Positions 1-8,364 are shown, numbered from the stretch's first letter. The stretch is 64,000 nucleotides of DNA from Pseudomonas sp. ADAK18 (GCF_012935695.1 NZ_CP052859.1:1715001-1779000); one strand, 5' to 3'. A program made the numbers and translations. Notes: generated from the sequence alone by a model not told the origin.

Positions 1-56
1 ATTCGCCGCTGTGTCTGGTATTGGGAGCGGGGTTGTTGGTGGTGGCCTGGGGGTAA
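1..56 (+). CDS. C-terminal end of an unidentified membrane protein (partial)
   Basis: One frame is open from the window edge to a TAA at 54-56 and gives the tail SPLCLVLGAGLLVVAWG. It is strongly hydrophobic and reads like the last transmembrane helix of a transporter or permease. The other plus frames give Trp/Arg-rich or Gly-rich sequence that looks less natural. Only 17 residues are visible, so the family cannot be named. It lies upstream of the amidase in the same direction, with a promoter-like sequence between them. Confidence 0.4.
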   Translation, partial: SPLCLVLGAGLLVVAWG

Positions 57-129
57 GTGGCGGCGGTAAATGTGTACCGCTTTGCTTGAAGACAAAAACC
101 ACAAAAACCACATATCCAACAAAACCAAC

Positions 130-159
130 TTGACATCACTGAGACCCCTGGCGTTTATT
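130..159 (+). promoter_or_regulatory. Candidate sigma-70 promoter for the amidase gene
   Basis: A perfect -35 TTGACA (130-135) is followed after 18 bases by TTTATT (154-159), a 4/6 match to the -10 consensus. The amidase ATG lies 43 bases further on. The A-rich stretch at 90-127 just upstream contains the near-direct repeat CAAAAACCAC/AAAAACCAC and could act as an UP-like or operator region. Seen by eye only. Confidence 0.45.
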
Positions 160-202
160 GGCATACCGGCTGGACCATTTCGCAAATGTCCCAGGATGCT
201 CA

Positions 203-1633
203 ATGAAGACTGATCCCTCACTGACCGATATGCCCAGCGTCATCGACGCTGCCGAACGTATTCGCCAGGGTTCATTAACCCCTGTACATCTGGTTGAGCA
301 ATGCCTGGCTGCCATCGAAGCCCACAATTGCACATTGCATGCCTTTGGTGATGTCTACGCCGAATCCGCGTTGGACCAAGCGCGCACCTTGGCCGCAGAA
401 GCCAGGGCAGGGCGGTTGCGCGGTCCGCTCCACGGCGTGCCGTTTGGTATCAAGGATCTGTTCTCCACCGCAGGCATGCGCACCACCCGTGGCTCACTGA
501 CCGGGCTGGACAATGTGCCCACTCAGGACGCCCCGATCATTCGCCGGCTCAAGGAAGCGGGCGCAATCATCCTCGGCAAAACCGCCACCACCGAGTTCGG
601 CTGGACCGGTGCCAGCACCTCCCGCGTATTTGGTAATGGCCGCAACCCCTGGAACCCACAGCTCACCAGCGGCGGCTCCAGCTCCGGCTCGGCCATTGCC
701 GTGGCGGCGCGGATGGTGCCGGGTAGCCTGGGTTCCGATGGTGGCGGTTCGGTGCGGATTCCTGGTGCATTTTGCGGTGCATTTGCCTTGAAAGGCTCCC
801 TGGGACGCATCCCTACCTGGCCCTGGTCGGCCACCGAGATGCTCAGCCACGCCGGGCCTATCACGCGTACGGTGCGCGACAGCGCCTTGCTGTTCGATAT
901 CCTTTCCGGCCCCGATCCCCTGGACCACCAGGCGCTGCCGGCACCGACTGAATCCTATCTGGCCCGTTGCGACCAACCGCTGAAGCCACTCAAAGTGGCG
1001 TACTGCCCGACGCTGTTTGATACGCCGGTGGACCCTGTGATTGCGTCCACGGTCGAGGCCGCTGTCCAAAACCTGGCAGAACAACTCCCGGTCACCATCA
1101 CCCCCTTGACCCTGGACTGGCAAGACCCGTTGTCCACCTTTGAAACCCTGTGGGTGGGCGGGCGTGGCATTGCTTACGGCAAAGCCCTGGCTGATCGCCT
1201 GGACCAACTGGACCCCGGCTTTGCCACGCTGATCAAGCGCTCGGCCGATTACGACCTGAGGGATTACCTCAATGCCGTCCAGCAGCGCGCGCTATTTGCC
1301 AATCAGGTGCATGCCCTGTTTGCCGATTACGACCTGCTGCTGATGCCAACGCTGCCGATCCTGCCGTTCGCGGCCGACCAGGTTGCCCCAGAGGGCTGGC
1401 CCGGCGCAGAGGGCGCTGTGCCTTGGGCCCGTTGGACGCCCTTTACCTACCCGTTCAACATCACCGGCAACCCCGCCGCCAGCCTGCCGTGTGGCTGGAG
1501 CCCGAGCGGTTTGCCGATAGGCTTACAGGTGGTCGGCCCACGTTTTGCCGATGCCCTGGTGCTGCAATTCTGCGCAGCCGTTGAAGCCGTTGCACCGTGG
1601 GATCAGCACCTTCCACCCTTGCTGAAGCGCTGA
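203..1633 (+). CDS. Amidase (amidase-signature family)
   Basis: A 476-residue hydrolase of the amidase-signature family (GatA/AtzF/aryl-amidase fold), which cleaves amide or urea-type C-N bonds in the cytoplasm. The Ser-cisSer-Lys catalytic set is visible: Lys84 in GVPFGIKD, the cis-Ser near residues 159-160 in SGGSSSGSA, and the nucleophile Ser183 in GSDGGGSVRIP. The ATG at 203 is preferred over the upstream in-frame start at 158 because AGGA lies just before it and the family rarely carries the extra 15 residues. There is no signal peptide. It is the first gene of a plus-strand catabolic cluster and is followed 219 bases later by a DeoR regulator. The substrate is unknown; a deacylation or decarbamoylation step upstream of the M20 hydrolase is plausible but is inference. 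Confidence 0.85.
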   Translation: MKTDPSLTDMPSVIDAAERIRQGSLTPVHLVEQCLAAIEAHNCTLHAFGDVYAESALDQARTLAAEARAGRLRGPLHGVPFGIKDLFSTAGMRTTRGSLTGLDNVPTQDAPIIRRLKEAGAIILGKTATTEFGWTGASTSRVFGNGRNPWNPQLTSGGSSSGSAIAVAARMVPGSLGSDGGGSVRIPGAFCGAFALKGSLGRIPTWPWSATEMLSHAGPITRTVRDSALLFDILSGPDPLDHQALPAPTESYLARCDQPLKPLKVAYCPTLFDTPVDPVIASTVEAAVQNLAEQLPVTITPLTLDWQDPLSTFETLWVGGRGIAYGKALADRLDQLDPGFATLIKRSADYDLRDYLNAVQQRALFANQVHALFADYDLLLMPTLPILPFAADQVAPEGWPGAEGAVPWARWTPFTYPFNITGNPAASLPCGWSPSGLPIGLQVVGPRFADALVLQFCAAVEAVAPWDQHLPPLLKR

Positions 1634-1852
1634 TTGATTGCCTCGCGGAGTGGGTTCAAAAGAAGCCCGCCCGTTGTAAACGCTTAGTGTTTTTCTGCCC
1701 TTTCACACCTTGATCAGTGAGAGGTAACCGTGACCCAACCCATGGCCGTATTGTGTGCCTCGCATCCCGCTGGACCGGCTTTCGCCGCGTTACGTGCTGG
1801 GCGCCTCGCACGTCATACAGGTCATCCGAACCTGCCCTGGAACGCGCCATCT

Positions 1853-2611
1853 ATGCTTAACCAGCCCCGCCTCGACGAAATCATGCACCTGCTCACCCAG
1901 CACCAGCGCGTCAAGGCGTCGGACCTGGCGCAGGCGTTGTTTGTCTCGGAAGAAACCATCCGCCGCGACTTCAAGTACCTGGAGGACGCCGGCAAGTTGC
2001 GGCGCATCCACGGCGGCGCAATCCTGCCCCGACTTAACGTCGAACAACCGCTGCAAGTACGCAGCCGCATCAAGACCCAGGCCAAGACGCGTATCGCTGT
2101 GCGTGCCGCGAAACTGGTGACTGAAGGCATGGTGCTGTTTCTCGACACCGGTACCTCGACCCTGGCCGTGGCCCAACAGCTGATCGGTTTCAGCCAACTG
2201 CGCATCATCACCAACTCCCTGGACATCGCCCGTGTGATCACCGAGCAAAGCGCCAACCAGGTGCTGGTGGTGCCTGGGGATGTGCGGCGTAATGACAACG
2301 CGCTGATCGGCGCACACACCCTGGAATTTGTCCGCCAGTTTCACTACGACATCGCCTTCATGGGCATCGGCGGGGTGGACCTGGAACTGGGTTTCACAGA
2401 CTACGAGGAGCCTGAGGCGCTGTTGCGCCGTGTGCTGACCAAGCACTCCCTGCGCAGTGTGATCCTGGCCGACGATGCCAAGTTCGGGCATCGCACCTTT
2501 ATCAACACGCTGACGTTCGACGCGATCACGACCCTGGTCACCAATCGCCCGCTGTCCGCTGATTTTTCGACCCGTCTGGAGCAAGCTCATGTCGATGTCC
2601 TTTACCCCTGA
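1853..2611 (+). CDS. DeoR/GlpR-family transcriptional regulator
   Basis: A 252-residue regulator. The N-terminal winged helix-turn-helix carries the DeoR signature (QRVKASDLAQALFVSEETIR, then RRIHGGAIL). The C-terminal DeoR sensor domain is an isomerase-like fold; its conserved pieces FLDTGTS, ITNSLDIA and FMGIGGVD are present. Known family members respond to phosphorylated sugars or polyols, which fits the two kinases encoded just downstream. The ATG at 1853 gives the usual family length. A GTG at 1730 preceded by a better Shine-Dalgarno (AGAGGT) would add 41 residues with no family resemblance, so the start is uncertain. The 3' end overlaps the hydrolase start by 23 bases, indicating translational coupling. 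Confidence 0.85.
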   Translation: MLNQPRLDEIMHLLTQHQRVKASDLAQALFVSEETIRRDFKYLEDAGKLRRIHGGAILPRLNVEQPLQVRSRIKTQAKTRIAVRAAKLVTEGMVLFLDTGTSTLAVAQQLIGFSQLRIITNSLDIARVITEQSANQVLVVPGDVRRNDNALIGAHTLEFVRQFHYDIAFMGIGGVDLELGFTDYEEPEALLRRVLTKHSLRSVILADDAKFGHRTFINTLTFDAITTLVTNRPLSADFSTRLEQAHVDVLYP

Positions 2612-3869
2612 ACTGCTGGTGCCCAGTGAGCAGGACATCGCGTCATTCGAGGCGTTGTTCCGGCACAGCTCGGCGATTGGCGGGACCCCGGCCGGAGGCT
2701 TGCATCGCCTCGCAGCCTCGGCCGAGGACGGTGCCGTACGCGACCTGTTCGCCAACTGGCTCACCGAACGCGGCTTTGAAGTGCGGGTGGATGCCGTGGG
2801 CAACATGTTCGGCTTGATCACCTTTAACCCCGATGCACCTTATGTGCTGTGCGGTTCGCACCTGGACAGCCAGCCCAGCGCCGGGCGCTTTGATGGGGTC
2901 TACGGGGTGCTGGCCGGTGCGGTGGCGGTGGCCAGCCTGGCGCGTCAATTTCGCGAACGCGGCGAGGTGCCGCCGTGCAATCTGGCCGTGGTGAACTGGA
3001 CCAACGAGGAAGGCGCACGCTTTCAGCCCAGCCTGATTGGCAGCAGCGTATTCACCGGCGACCTTGCGCTGCAAGAAGCCTGGGCCTGTCGCGACGGTGA
3101 TGGCATCAGCCTCAAGCAGGCCCTGCAACAGATCGGCTACCTGGGCGCTGGTCGGGTCGAGCTGGAGATCGCCGGCTACGTGGAAATCCACGTCGAGCAG
3201 GGCGACGGCCTTGAGCGTGATGGCTTGGCCATTGGTGTGGTCCGCGACACGTGGGCCGCCCTCAAACAACGGATTCGCTTTATCGGTGAGCAAAACCATA
3301 CCGGGCCCACCCCCATGGTTGCCCGCAAGGATGCCTTGCTGGCCGCCGCCCATGCCATCACCGCCGTACGCGCCGAGGCGGATTTGCATGGACAGCAATT
3401 GCACAGTTCTGTGGGTCGCCTGGAGATCTACCCCAATTCGCCCAATGTGGTGCCGTCTCGCGTCACCCTGCATGTGGAGTACCGCTCGCCCGATACCGAG
3501 TTACTGGCCGCAGCCGGTGATCGTCTGAACGCCAGCCTCAAGACCGTCGCGGCTGACACATCGACGTCTTACGAGGTGGAAAGCCATGCCCTGCGTGAGC
3601 CGACGCACATGCACCATGGTTTCGCGGAACTGGCCTACAGTGTCGGGCAGCAACTGGGATTACCCATTGGCAACAGCGTGACGGTTTCCGGCCATGACGC
3701 CATCAGCTTGAATCGGCATTACCCGGTCTGCCTGCTGTTTATTCCCAGCAGCAACGGTGTGTCCCATAACGAAGCGGAGTTCACCAGCGATCAGGACATG
3801 CACAACGGTTTGCGCATGTTGACCGCGTTGCTCTATCGCGCCTGTTCAACCCCCAACGCCTACCGCTGA
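2589..3869 (+). CDS. M20-family Zn-dependent amidohydrolase (allantoate amidohydrolase / N-carbamoyl-amino-acid hydrolase type)
   Basis: 426 residues of the AllC/HyuC/beta-ureidopropionase branch of M20 metallopeptidases, which hydrolyse N-carbamoyl or ureido groups with a two-metal site. Metal and catalytic positions are visible: His91 (CGSHLDSQPSAGRFDG) with Asp102, Glu140-Glu141 (WTNEEGARF), His201 (EIHVEQG), the lid-domain His237 (NHTGPTPM) and a late His in VSHNEAEF. The start overlaps the DeoR gene; two ATGs (2589 and 2595) are possible. The next gene begins 8 bases after the stop. Neither allantoin-pathway genes nor hydantoinases are nearby, so a role in purine or hydantoin breakdown is not supported by context. 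The actual substrate remains open. Confidence 0.85.
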   Translation: MSMSFTPELLVPSEQDIASFEALFRHSSAIGGTPAGGLHRLAASAEDGAVRDLFANWLTERGFEVRVDAVGNMFGLITFNPDAPYVLCGSHLDSQPSAGRFDGVYGVLAGAVAVASLARQFRERGEVPPCNLAVVNWTNEEGARFQPSLIGSSVFTGDLALQEAWACRDGDGISLKQALQQIGYLGAGRVELEIAGYVEIHVEQGDGLERDGLAIGVVRDTWAALKQRIRFIGEQNHTGPTPMVARKDALLAAAHAITAVRAEADLHGQQLHSSVGRLEIYPNSPNVVPSRVTLHVEYRSPDTELLAAAGDRLNASLKTVAADTSTSYEVESHALREPTHMHHGFAELAYSVGQQLGLPIGNSVTVSGHDAISLNRHYPVCLLFIPSSNGVSHNEAEFTSDQDMHNGLRMLTALLYRACSTPNAYR

Positions 3870-3877
3870 GGTCAGCC

Positions 3878-4834
3878 ATGCCGAGCCGTTCGCAAGCAAT
3901 GTCACGATTGTTGGGTGCCCTGGAGGCCGCTGGCTTGTCAGCCAAGGTGGTGATTGAAGAGGGCACCGCCGGGATCGCCTCACCCGTGCGGCTGGCCACC
4001 GAGTGGACCGGCTTCACCGTTACCGCACCCTGGGGCCAGTGCTACGCCAAGGTCCTGCATGACGACATGCGGGCGCTGATCGACATCGAACGTACCGCCC
4101 GCGCTACGCAGTTGGCGGCGGATTGCGACGTGACACCGGGCGTGCGCCTGGTGGACGCTGCGGCCGGGGTACTGCTACTGGATGCGTTGCCAGCCGATGA
4201 GTGGCGTTGGGCACGGCTCGATGAATTGATGCAACCCCAGCGCCTGCAAGCGCTGTGGACCTTGAAGAAACAACTGCACGCCGGCACCTCGCCGGGGTTC
4301 ACGCGTTCACCGTTGCAGGATATCCAACACCTGCGCGAGCTGTGCGCCCGCGATGGCGTGGCCTTGCCGGCGGATCATGCCTGGATCAGTACCTGCATTG
4401 ACCTGGCCTGGACCGCCCTGCAATTCACCGCCAGCCCTCCAGTGCCGCTGCACGGAGATGGCGTGGCGAGTAACGTGCTGATCGGTCCGAATGGCGCCTT
4501 GCAGCTGATCGACTTCGATTACGGCGGCTGTTTTGATCCCTGGTATGACGTGGCCATCAGCCTCAATGAACTGTACTCATTCGAAGCCCAATGGCGCGAA
4601 GGCATCACCGCCTGGGCCGGCCACTGCCGGGAAAGCGATTACGCCCGCTGTCGGCTGTACGCACTGATCAACGATTGGTACTGGACCCTTTGGGGCCTGT
4701 GGGTTGGCGCCACCTCAGCGCGACCACTGGAATTTTCCAAGGTCGGGCAGTGGACGCTGTTGCGCTGCCGGCAAAGCCTGCAAGACCCACGGTTCGAAGG
4801 TTGGCTGCGTCAGGTTCAGGAGGAACAAGGATGA
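3878..4834 (+). CDS. APH-family small-molecule kinase
   Basis: 318-residue member of the aminoglycoside-phosphotransferase/choline-kinase superfamily, which transfers the ATP gamma-phosphate to a hydroxyl of a small metabolite. The Brenner motif HGDGVASN (His192, catalytic Asp194, Asn199) and the metal-binding DFDYGG (Asp212) are intact, and Lys58 in CYAKVL is a likely ATP-contacting lysine. A Shine-Dalgarno (GAGG) lies about 8 bases before the ATG. The stop overlaps the start of a second kinase as ATGA. Residence in a catabolic operon with a symporter makes metabolite phosphorylation more likely than antibiotic resistance. The gene differs strongly from the following kinase, so the pair is not a recent duplication. 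Confidence 0.8.
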   Translation: MPSRSQAMSRLLGALEAAGLSAKVVIEEGTAGIASPVRLATEWTGFTVTAPWGQCYAKVLHDDMRALIDIERTARATQLAADCDVTPGVRLVDAAAGVLLLDALPADEWRWARLDELMQPQRLQALWTLKKQLHAGTSPGFTRSPLQDIQHLRELCARDGVALPADHAWISTCIDLAWTALQFTASPPVPLHGDGVASNVLIGPNGALQLIDFDYGGCFDPWYDVAISLNELYSFEAQWREGITAWAGHCRESDYARCRLYALINDWYWTLWGLWVGATSARPLEFSKVGQWTLLRCRQSLQDPRFEGWLRQVQEEQG

Positions 4835-5766
4835 AAGCATTAGGTGAGGGTTGCACGCCCCAAGAGTGTCAGCTGGAAGCAGCGGTGCGCGGCGTCGCCG
4901 ATTGGGGCGGCAATGGCATTCGCTACGAGCCGGTCAGTGGCGGGATTTCCAACAGCAATTGGCGGGTGGAAGTGGCCGGGGCGGACACGGCGTATTTCTT
5001 CAAGGTGCCCGGTGTGGGGACTGAAATGTTCATCGACCGCCGCACCGCCCATGACGCCAGCGTCAAGGCCGCGCAGACCGGTTATGGCGCGCCGGTGTTC
5101 GCCTTCCTCGAAGAGTTCGGCGTGGAAGTGTTCGAGTTCATGGAAGGCTGGCGCGCTTCATCCAACCACGACTTCCTCGACCGCGACATACGCCACAACG
5201 CGCTGCACGCCCTCAAGGCCTTCAACGACCAGCCGCCGCTGGTACAGACCAAGACCGTGTTCGACATGATTGCCGAACACCAACGCCAGGTCGAACAACT
5301 CAACGGCTGTAAACCCGACGATGACGCCTGGCTACGCCGTCAGAGTGATCGTGCACGCGGCGTGTTGCAGGCCTCCGGCATGGACCTGGCGCCGTGCATG
5401 AACGACACCCTGGCGGGCAATTTCATGCTCAACGACCGTCGTCAGATTCGCCTGGTGGACTTCGAGTACGCCTCCAACAACGACCGTCATTACGAACTGG
5501 CCTTGTGGTTCGGCGAGATGTTTTTCACCGATGAGATGGAACTGGCGCTGATCGAGGACTACTTCGGCCAGGTGACCGCGCAAAACCTCGCACGGATCAA
5601 ATTGCACAAGGCACTGGCGGACATCAAGTGGTCGACCTGGGCGATGGTTCAGCACGCGGTGTCGCAACTGGATTTCGACTTCTACAAATACGGCACTTGG
5701 AAGCACATGCGGGCCCGCAGCATCATCAACGATTCACAATGGGAAACCTGGCTGAGACAGGCTTGA
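4831..5766 (+). CDS. Choline/ethanolamine-kinase-family protein with altered Brenner motif
   Basis: 311 residues resembling choline/ethanolamine kinase and LicA. Visible elements are a nucleotide-loop-like GGISNSNW (37-44), Lys58 in FFKVP, the choline-kinase-type metal motif VDFEYAS (Asp210), and the catalytic loop CMNDTLAGN (Asp192, Asn197). The position normally held by His (HND in choline kinases) is Met190 here, while the catalytic Asp and the Asn are kept. Activity is therefore likely but not certain. The ATG overlaps the preceding kinase stop (ATGA) and has a strong AGGAGGAAC upstream. The gene is followed by 132 bases containing a palindrome and then the transporter genes. Substrate unknown; an amino alcohol is a reasonable guess from family. 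Confidence 0.8.
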   Translation: MKALGEGCTPQECQLEAAVRGVADWGGNGIRYEPVSGGISNSNWRVEVAGADTAYFFKVPGVGTEMFIDRRTAHDASVKAAQTGYGAPVFAFLEEFGVEVFEFMEGWRASSNHDFLDRDIRHNALHALKAFNDQPPLVQTKTVFDMIAEHQRQVEQLNGCKPDDDAWLRRQSDRARGVLQASGMDLAPCMNDTLAGNFMLNDRRQIRLVDFEYASNNDRHYELALWFGEMFFTDEMELALIEDYFGQVTAQNLARIKLHKALADIKWSTWAMVQHAVSQLDFDFYKYGTWKHMRARSIINDSQWETWLRQA

Positions 5767-5846
5767 GCCTGCGCCATTACCACAATATGCATTGAAAAGT
5801 AGTCACTTTGGCGCTGGTTGGCGCTCACGTTTTCACTGCTTGATTT

Positions 5847-5862
5847 TTGTTTGATCACACAA
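5847..5862. promoter_or_regulatory. Candidate operator palindrome before the transporter genes
   Basis: TTGTTTGATCACACAA is a 16-base palindrome with a single mismatch, centred on TGATCA, 37 bases before the ATG of the small membrane protein. It sits in the only sizeable gap inside the cluster (5767-5898), so it may control the symporter genes separately from the enzymes. The binding protein is unknown; the DeoR regulator of the cluster is one possibility. Confidence 0.3.
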
Positions 5863-5898
5863 CAATCCGATCCAGAAATTCAAGGAGCACACAACCTC

Positions 5899-6153
5899 AT
5901 GAAAACCGATACCGCACCCCCTGGACGCCTGAAGAGTCAAATCTTCGGCGTGTATTTCTTTTTGTTGCTGATGCTGGCGTTATTCCCGCCGCTCTACTTG
6001 AGCGTCAGCGCCAGCACTGTGCTGGTCCTGGGCATTCCACTGCCGATCTTCTACTGGATCGCTATTGCCGTGCTCGCCGGCCTCGGCCTGTGGGCGTTGT
6101 ATCTCGCCGAGCTGGCGGCGGGCGAACTGCCGGAAGAGGGGGAGGGGCAATGA
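5899..6153 (+). CDS. Small two-helix membrane protein, DUF3311-like symporter partner
   Basis: 84 residues with two clear hydrophobic helices (about 19-38 and 48-70) and an acidic tail (ELPEEGEGQ). Small proteins of this architecture are commonly encoded immediately before sodium:solute symporters and are thought to assist them. Here the stop overlaps the symporter start (ATGA), so the two are almost certainly co-translated. CAAGGAG about 10 bases before ATG 5899 sets this start; an in-frame upstream start at 5818 lacks a site. The assignment to the DUF3311 family is from size, topology and context. Confidence 0.7.
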   Translation: MKTDTAPPGRLKSQIFGVYFFLLLMLALFPPLYLSVSASTVLVLGIPLPIFYWIAIAVLAGLGLWALYLAELAAGELPEEGEGQ

Positions 6154-7682
6154 TCAGTACCGCCACCGACGCCAACCTCTACATCACCTTCGGCATCATC
6201 GGCCTGTTCCTGGCCGGGATGATCGCCGTGCTGTACGCCACCAACCGCGAGAGCACCAGTTTTTCCGATTACGCCGTAGGCGGGCGCTCCTACGGGCCGT
6301 GGTACATCGCCATGTGTTACACCAACTCCTGGTGGCCGGGCTCGACCTTTACTGCGTTTTTCGCCCTGACCATCGGGGGTGTCCTGGGCTTCTACGGCAT
6401 GGTCTATGCCACCCTCGGCGTCACCGCCATGTACCTGATGGCCCGTCGCGCCTGGACCTGGGGCCAGCGTTTCAACCTGCGCACCCAACCGGATTTGCTG
6501 GGCATGCGCTTCAACAGTCCTGCGGTCAAACGCGTGGCTTCGATCATCGGCATCATCTCAGTGTTCCCGTGGGTGGTGATGGGTATTCAGGCCCTGGCGA
6601 TGCTGTTTCAATTCGCCAGTTTTGGCCGTTGGGGCGTGACCACCTGCCTGCTGGCCGGTGTCGGGGTGGTGCTGGTGCGCCAGTACTGGACCGTGAGCAT
6701 GGGCATGCGCGGCTTGATCATGACTGACATGTTCCAGGGCTTGATTGCCTATGTCCTGTGCGCGGCACTGTGTGTGTTCCTGCTGTTTGGCGATCAGGCG
6801 TCGTTCTCCAACCTGGCCCATTTGCCGGCCAAGATGCTGCTGGTGCCTGGCGACAGCGGCACCGGTTACGGCCCGCTGTACATGTTCAGTCTGATTTTTA
6901 CCGGTGTTATCGGCTCGATGTGCTGGCCGATGAGCTTCCAGCGTATCTACACCGCCAGCGGTGTGCGGGCGGTGAAGAAGGGCACGCTCTACACCATTCT
7001 GCTGGTGGGCGGTTTCTACGGGATTCTGATGCTGTTCGCCGCCGCCATCAGCCAGGACCCCAACGTACTGGCGAACCCGCAACAAGGCTGGTTCCTGTCG
7101 TTGTTCGACATCGGCGGGCCGTGGTTGCTGGCGCTGGCCATCGTCATCGTGCTGGCGGCAAGCATTGGCCACGTGGATGGTTGCGTACAGGTGTGCGGCA
7201 CCCAGTTCGCCAATGACTTGGCCACCTGGAACACCCCACGTACCGACCGGCAACTGACCCTGCTGGCCAAGTCGGGGATGGTGGTGTTTATCGTCGCTGC
7301 CTCCATCCTGGCCTACCTGACCTTCGACTACTCGCGGTTGCAGTTGCTGGCGCAGATTTCCTACCAGGGCATCATCCAATTGGCGGTACCGCTGTTCTTC
7401 GGGATCTTCAGTCGCCGCGGCAACAAGGAAGGCGCGATTGCCGGGATGCTCGCGGGGATCGTGGTGGCGATTGTGCTGACGACGATGTACCCGGATGACA
7501 TTCCCGGCCTGGGCTCGTTGACCAGTGGGATTGTCGGGTTGGTGGTCAATGCCGTGATCTTTGTGGCGTGTGCGTTGGCGATCAAACCCAGCCCGGCAGA
7601 AAGTGCGCGGGTGCAAAACCTGTTCGACATAGCGGCCCCCGGTCGCAAGGTGCCGCTGGGCGCCACGCCGGTGATGAACTGA
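6150..7682 (+). CDS. Sodium:solute symporter (SSS family)
   Basis: 510-residue inner-membrane transporter of the SSS/LeuT-fold family, the group of PutP and PanF, with about 13 predicted helices. Family-like features include the N-terminal segment ending FSDYAVGGRSYGPW, the following SWWPGSTFTAFFAL, and the helix with CWPMSFQRIYTA near the middle. The ATG overlaps the small partner gene. It presumably imports the substrate of the enzymes encoded upstream. The fold does not reveal specificity; SSS members carry amino acids, sugars, vitamins, urea, choline and carboxylates. A HAD phosphatase follows 28 bases downstream. Confidence 0.85.
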   Translation: MISTATDANLYITFGIIGLFLAGMIAVLYATNRESTSFSDYAVGGRSYGPWYIAMCYTNSWWPGSTFTAFFALTIGGVLGFYGMVYATLGVTAMYLMARRAWTWGQRFNLRTQPDLLGMRFNSPAVKRVASIIGIISVFPWVVMGIQALAMLFQFASFGRWGVTTCLLAGVGVVLVRQYWTVSMGMRGLIMTDMFQGLIAYVLCAALCVFLLFGDQASFSNLAHLPAKMLLVPGDSGTGYGPLYMFSLIFTGVIGSMCWPMSFQRIYTASGVRAVKKGTLYTILLVGGFYGILMLFAAAISQDPNVLANPQQGWFLSLFDIGGPWLLALAIVIVLAASIGHVDGCVQVCGTQFANDLATWNTPRTDRQLTLLAKSGMVVFIVAASILAYLTFDYSRLQLLAQISYQGIIQLAVPLFFGIFSRRGNKEGAIAGMLAGIVVAIVLTTMYPDDIPGLGSLTSGIVGLVVNAVIFVACALAIKPSPAESARVQNLFDIAAPGRKVPLGATPVMN

Positions 7683-7710
7683 AAACAAACCTCAACACAA
7701 TGGGTATCAC

Positions 7711-8364
7711 ATGGCACTGGCACTGTTCGACCTGGATGAGACCCTGATCAAGGGTGACTGCTCAACCCTGTGGAGTCGGGAAATGGTCCGCCTGGGTTGG
7801 GTCGATGGTGCGTTGTTCATGGAGCAGGACACGCAATTGATGAGTGCCTACTGCGAAGGCAAGTTAGCGATGGAGGACTATATGGCCTTCAGCCTGGTGC
7901 CCATGGCCGGGCGCCGGGAGAGTGAGGTGGCGGCGTGCGTGGCGGACTTTATCCGGCGGGTCATTGCCCCGGCGGTGTACCAGGAGGCCCGCAAAACCAT
8001 CGACACCCACCGCGCCATTGGCGACCGGTTGCTGGTGATTTCGGCGTCCGGTGCGCATTTGGTCAAACCCATCGCCGCGTACCTGGGCATCGATGACGTG
8101 CTGGCCATCGACCTGGAAACCGAAAGAGGCTGTTTCAGTGGCTGTACCCGAGGTGTGCTGACGTACCGTGAAGGCAAGGTCACGCGCTTGATGGAATGGT
8201 TGCAGGCCGAGGGCGAGAGCCTGGAAGGGGCAAGTTTCTATTCTGACTCGCGCAACGACTTGCCGCTGCTCAGCCAGGTCAGCCAGCCGTATACGGTGAA
8301 CCCGGATCCGGTGTTGCGGGCCCATGCTCAGGCGGCGGGTTGGCCGGTGTTGAGTTGGGGTTAG
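7711..8364 (+). CDS. HAD-superfamily (IB, phosphoserine-phosphatase-like) phosphatase
   Basis: 217 residues with all four HAD motifs: DLDETL (Asp7 nucleophile, Asp9), ISASG with the motif II Ser, the motif III Lys in REGKVTRL, and YSDSRNDLP (motif IV acidic residues). The mostly helical cap inserted after motif I places it in subfamily IB with SerB-like phosphatases. It would remove phosphate from a small metabolite, perhaps one made by the two kinases upstream, though a kinase-phosphatase pair in one route needs an intervening step. Its TAG stop overlaps the convergent activator gene's stop on the other strand. Confidence 0.8.
   Translation: MALALFDLDETLIKGDCSTLWSREMVRLGWVDGALFMEQDTQLMSAYCEGKLAMEDYMAFSLVPMAGRRESEVAACVADFIRRVIAPAVYQEARKTIDTHRAIGDRLLVISASGAHLVKPIAAYLGIDDVLAIDLETERGCFSGCTRGVLTYREGKVTRLMEWLQAEGESLEGASFYSDSRNDLPLLSQVSQPYTVNPDPVLRAHAQAAGWPVLSWG

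Noticed and set aside
3878..5766. The two APH-fold kinases as antibiotic-resistance genes
   Set aside because: The second has choline-kinase-type motifs, and both sit in a catabolic operon with a symporter; nothing indicates aminoglycoside modification.
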